DNA of 7,840 nt from Collinsella sp. CAG:166 (GTDB lineage Bacteria; Actinomycetota; Coriobacteriia; Coriobacteriales; Coriobacteriaceae). The stretch is from assembly GCA_000434535.1 (NCBI GenBank), contig FR878696.1, forward strand, positions 68,273 through 76,112. The letters are read 5' to 3'. Under the pieces are notes generated by a model. The model was not told the origin of the DNA. It saw only the letters and a list, made by a program, of their open reading frames with translations, and ran no database searches. The number at the start of each line of letters is the position of its first letter. Within the stretch, counting starts at the first letter, position 1. The position numbers and the translations under genes were made by a program. Shown here one piece after another: positions 7,087 through 7,840 of the stretch.

Positions 7087-7093
7087 GCGGTTT

Positions 7094-7657
7094 TTAGTCG
7101 ATAGCGCCGATGCGGTTGAGCGGCCAGTAGCGAACGAGTGCCACAGCGATCAAATCAGAGCGATCGACGGGACCAAAATAGCGGGAGTCGGCAGAGTTTT
7201 CGCGGTTGTCGCCCATCACCCACACGCACCCGTCGGGAACAGTGTAGGGATAGCTTACCTGAGCGCCGGGCGCTTGGACCGAAAGTGGCCAGCTCATGCC
7301 CGTCGTATAGTCCTCGTCGAGCGCTTGGCCGTCAACGACCACCTTGCCATCCTGCAGGTCGACCGTCTGGCCGGCCGTGGCAATAACGCGCTTGACAAGA
7401 ACATCATGCTCGGAGGTGCCATCGGGGTTGTGAAACACCACGATATCGCCCTGCTTGACGGGCTGACCGAGCTCGAGGCTCACCTTTTGCGCCAAGATCT
7501 GGTCGCCAATCTCGATTGTGTCCTCCATAGAGCCGGTGGGCACCACAAAGGGCTCGACCACAAAGGTGCGGATCAGGAAGGTGGCCGCGAGCGCGATCGC
7601 GATGACCGCAATCCACTCAAAAGCGCCCCTCAACGCGGAATGTTGCGTAGGAACCAT
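7094..7657 (-). CDS. lepB: Type I signal peptidase
   Basis: This membrane-bound serine protease cuts signal peptides from exported proteins on the outer face of the cytoplasmic membrane. The 187 residues are the size of the small Gram-positive enzymes. One N-terminal membrane anchor is visible at about 12-29 (rich in Ala, Ile, Val), followed by the catalytic serine in PTGSME (S43), the general-base lysine in VLVKRVIA (K89) and the conserved GDNRENSADSR box (149-159). I prefer the ATG at 7657 to an in-frame GTG at 7663, because GAGGAG ends five bases before the ATG but overlaps the GTG. The ATG lies two bases after the trmD stop, so the two genes are probably one operon. Stop TAA at 7094-7096. 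Paralogues are common in Gram-positive bacteria, so the symbol could equally be sipX-like. Confidence 0.95.
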   Translation of the reverse strand: MVPTQHSALRGAFEWIAVIAIALAATFLIRTFVVEPFVVPTGSMEDTIEIGDQILAQKVSLELGQPVKQGDIVVFHNPDGTSEHDVLVKRVIATAGQTVDLQDGKVVVDGQALDEDYTTGMSWPLSVQAPGAQVSYPYTVPDGCVWVMGDNRENSADSRYFGPVDRSDLIAVALVRYWPLNRIGAID

Positions 7658-7659
7658 AC

Positions 7660-7840
7660 TCACTCCTCGCTCTGCGAATACGAAGCGTCAAGGATCTCCT
7701 GCGCGTAAGCGCGCTCCTCGGGCGTGAGCCGCGCAGTCTCGATCAGGTCGGGACGCCAGCGGCAGGTGCGCTCGATGGCGTTCTTGCGACGCCATGCGTC
7801 AACTTTGGCGTGATCGCCACTCACGAGCACCGGCGGCACG
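7660..7840 (-). CDS. trmD: tRNA (guanine-37-N1) methyltransferase, C-terminal 59 residues (partial)
   Basis: TrmD methylates G37 of tRNAs, next to the anticodon, using S-adenosylmethionine, which prevents +1 frameshifting. Only the 3' end is in the window; the gene continues past the right edge. The visible part reads VPPVLVSGDHAKVDAWRRKN, then IERTCRWRPDLIE and LTPEERAYAQEIL. This matches the C-terminal domain of the family, in which the segment VPxVLxSGxHxxIxxWR is well conserved. The SAM-binding knot lies outside the window and cannot be checked. The protein ends at TGA (7660-7662). Many bacteria have rplS directly after trmD; here lepB follows instead. Confidence 0.92.
   Translation of the reverse strand, partial: VPPVLVSGDHAKVDAWRRKNAIERTCRWRPDLIETARLTPEERAYAQEILDASYSQSEE
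7663..7668 (-). promoter_or_regulatory. Ribosome site that sets the lepB start
   Basis: GAGGAG on the minus strand lies inside the last codons of trmD and is five bases from the ATG at 7657. The same hexamer runs into the alternative GTG at 7663, which rules against that codon. The lepB ribosome site is thus embedded in the trmD coding sequence, consistent with coupled translation. Confidence 0.7.

Overview
The window is a run of bacterial housekeeping genes, all on the minus strand, so the order of transcription is from high to low coordinates: trmD (3' end only), lepB, glyQ, glyS, a PPDK regulatory protein of the DUF299/YqfL/PpsR family, then ppdK. GC is high (roughly 60% by eye), with strong G/C third-position preference, purine-rich Shine-Dalgarno sites and one GTG start. 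A small single-anchor signal peptidase, a two-subunit glycyl-tRNA synthetase and a PPDK-centred pyruvate/PEP metabolism fit a GC-rich Gram-positive anaerobe. My best guess is class Coriobacteriia, possibly Collinsella. That is inference from protein character, not from a search.

Layout from upstream to downstream. At 7660-7840 is the C-terminal 59 residues of the tRNA (guanine-37-N1) methyltransferase. Two bases after its stop, lepB (7094-7657) encodes type I signal peptidase. A 59-base gap holds a possible promoter and a ribosome site, then glyQ (6123-7034) and glyS (4023-6119) follow with 3 bases between them. After 34 bases containing a small hairpin and a strong ribosome site comes the PPDK regulator (3122-3988). 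A 306-base, partly AT-rich intergenic region then carries a cluster of TTTACC hexamers, a candidate -10 box and a small hairpin in front of ppdK (65-2815). A perfect 10-bp stem with a TTCG loop at 1-24 looks like the ppdK terminator.

How the genes fit together: the DUF299 protein is known to switch PPDK off and on by phosphorylating and dephosphorylating a threonine two residues before the catalytic histidine. That T-S-H triplet is present in this PPDK (T476, H478), so enzyme and switch sit side by side. GlyRS releases AMP and PPi, and both are substrates of PPDK when it runs towards pyruvate and ATP. This gives a metabolic reading of the neighbourhood, but it is inference.

I see no mobile element, CRISPR array, RNA gene or unknown protein family here. 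The most notable unexplained structure is the hexamer cluster upstream of ppdK. The long open frames on the plus strand are codon-aligned shadows of the real genes.
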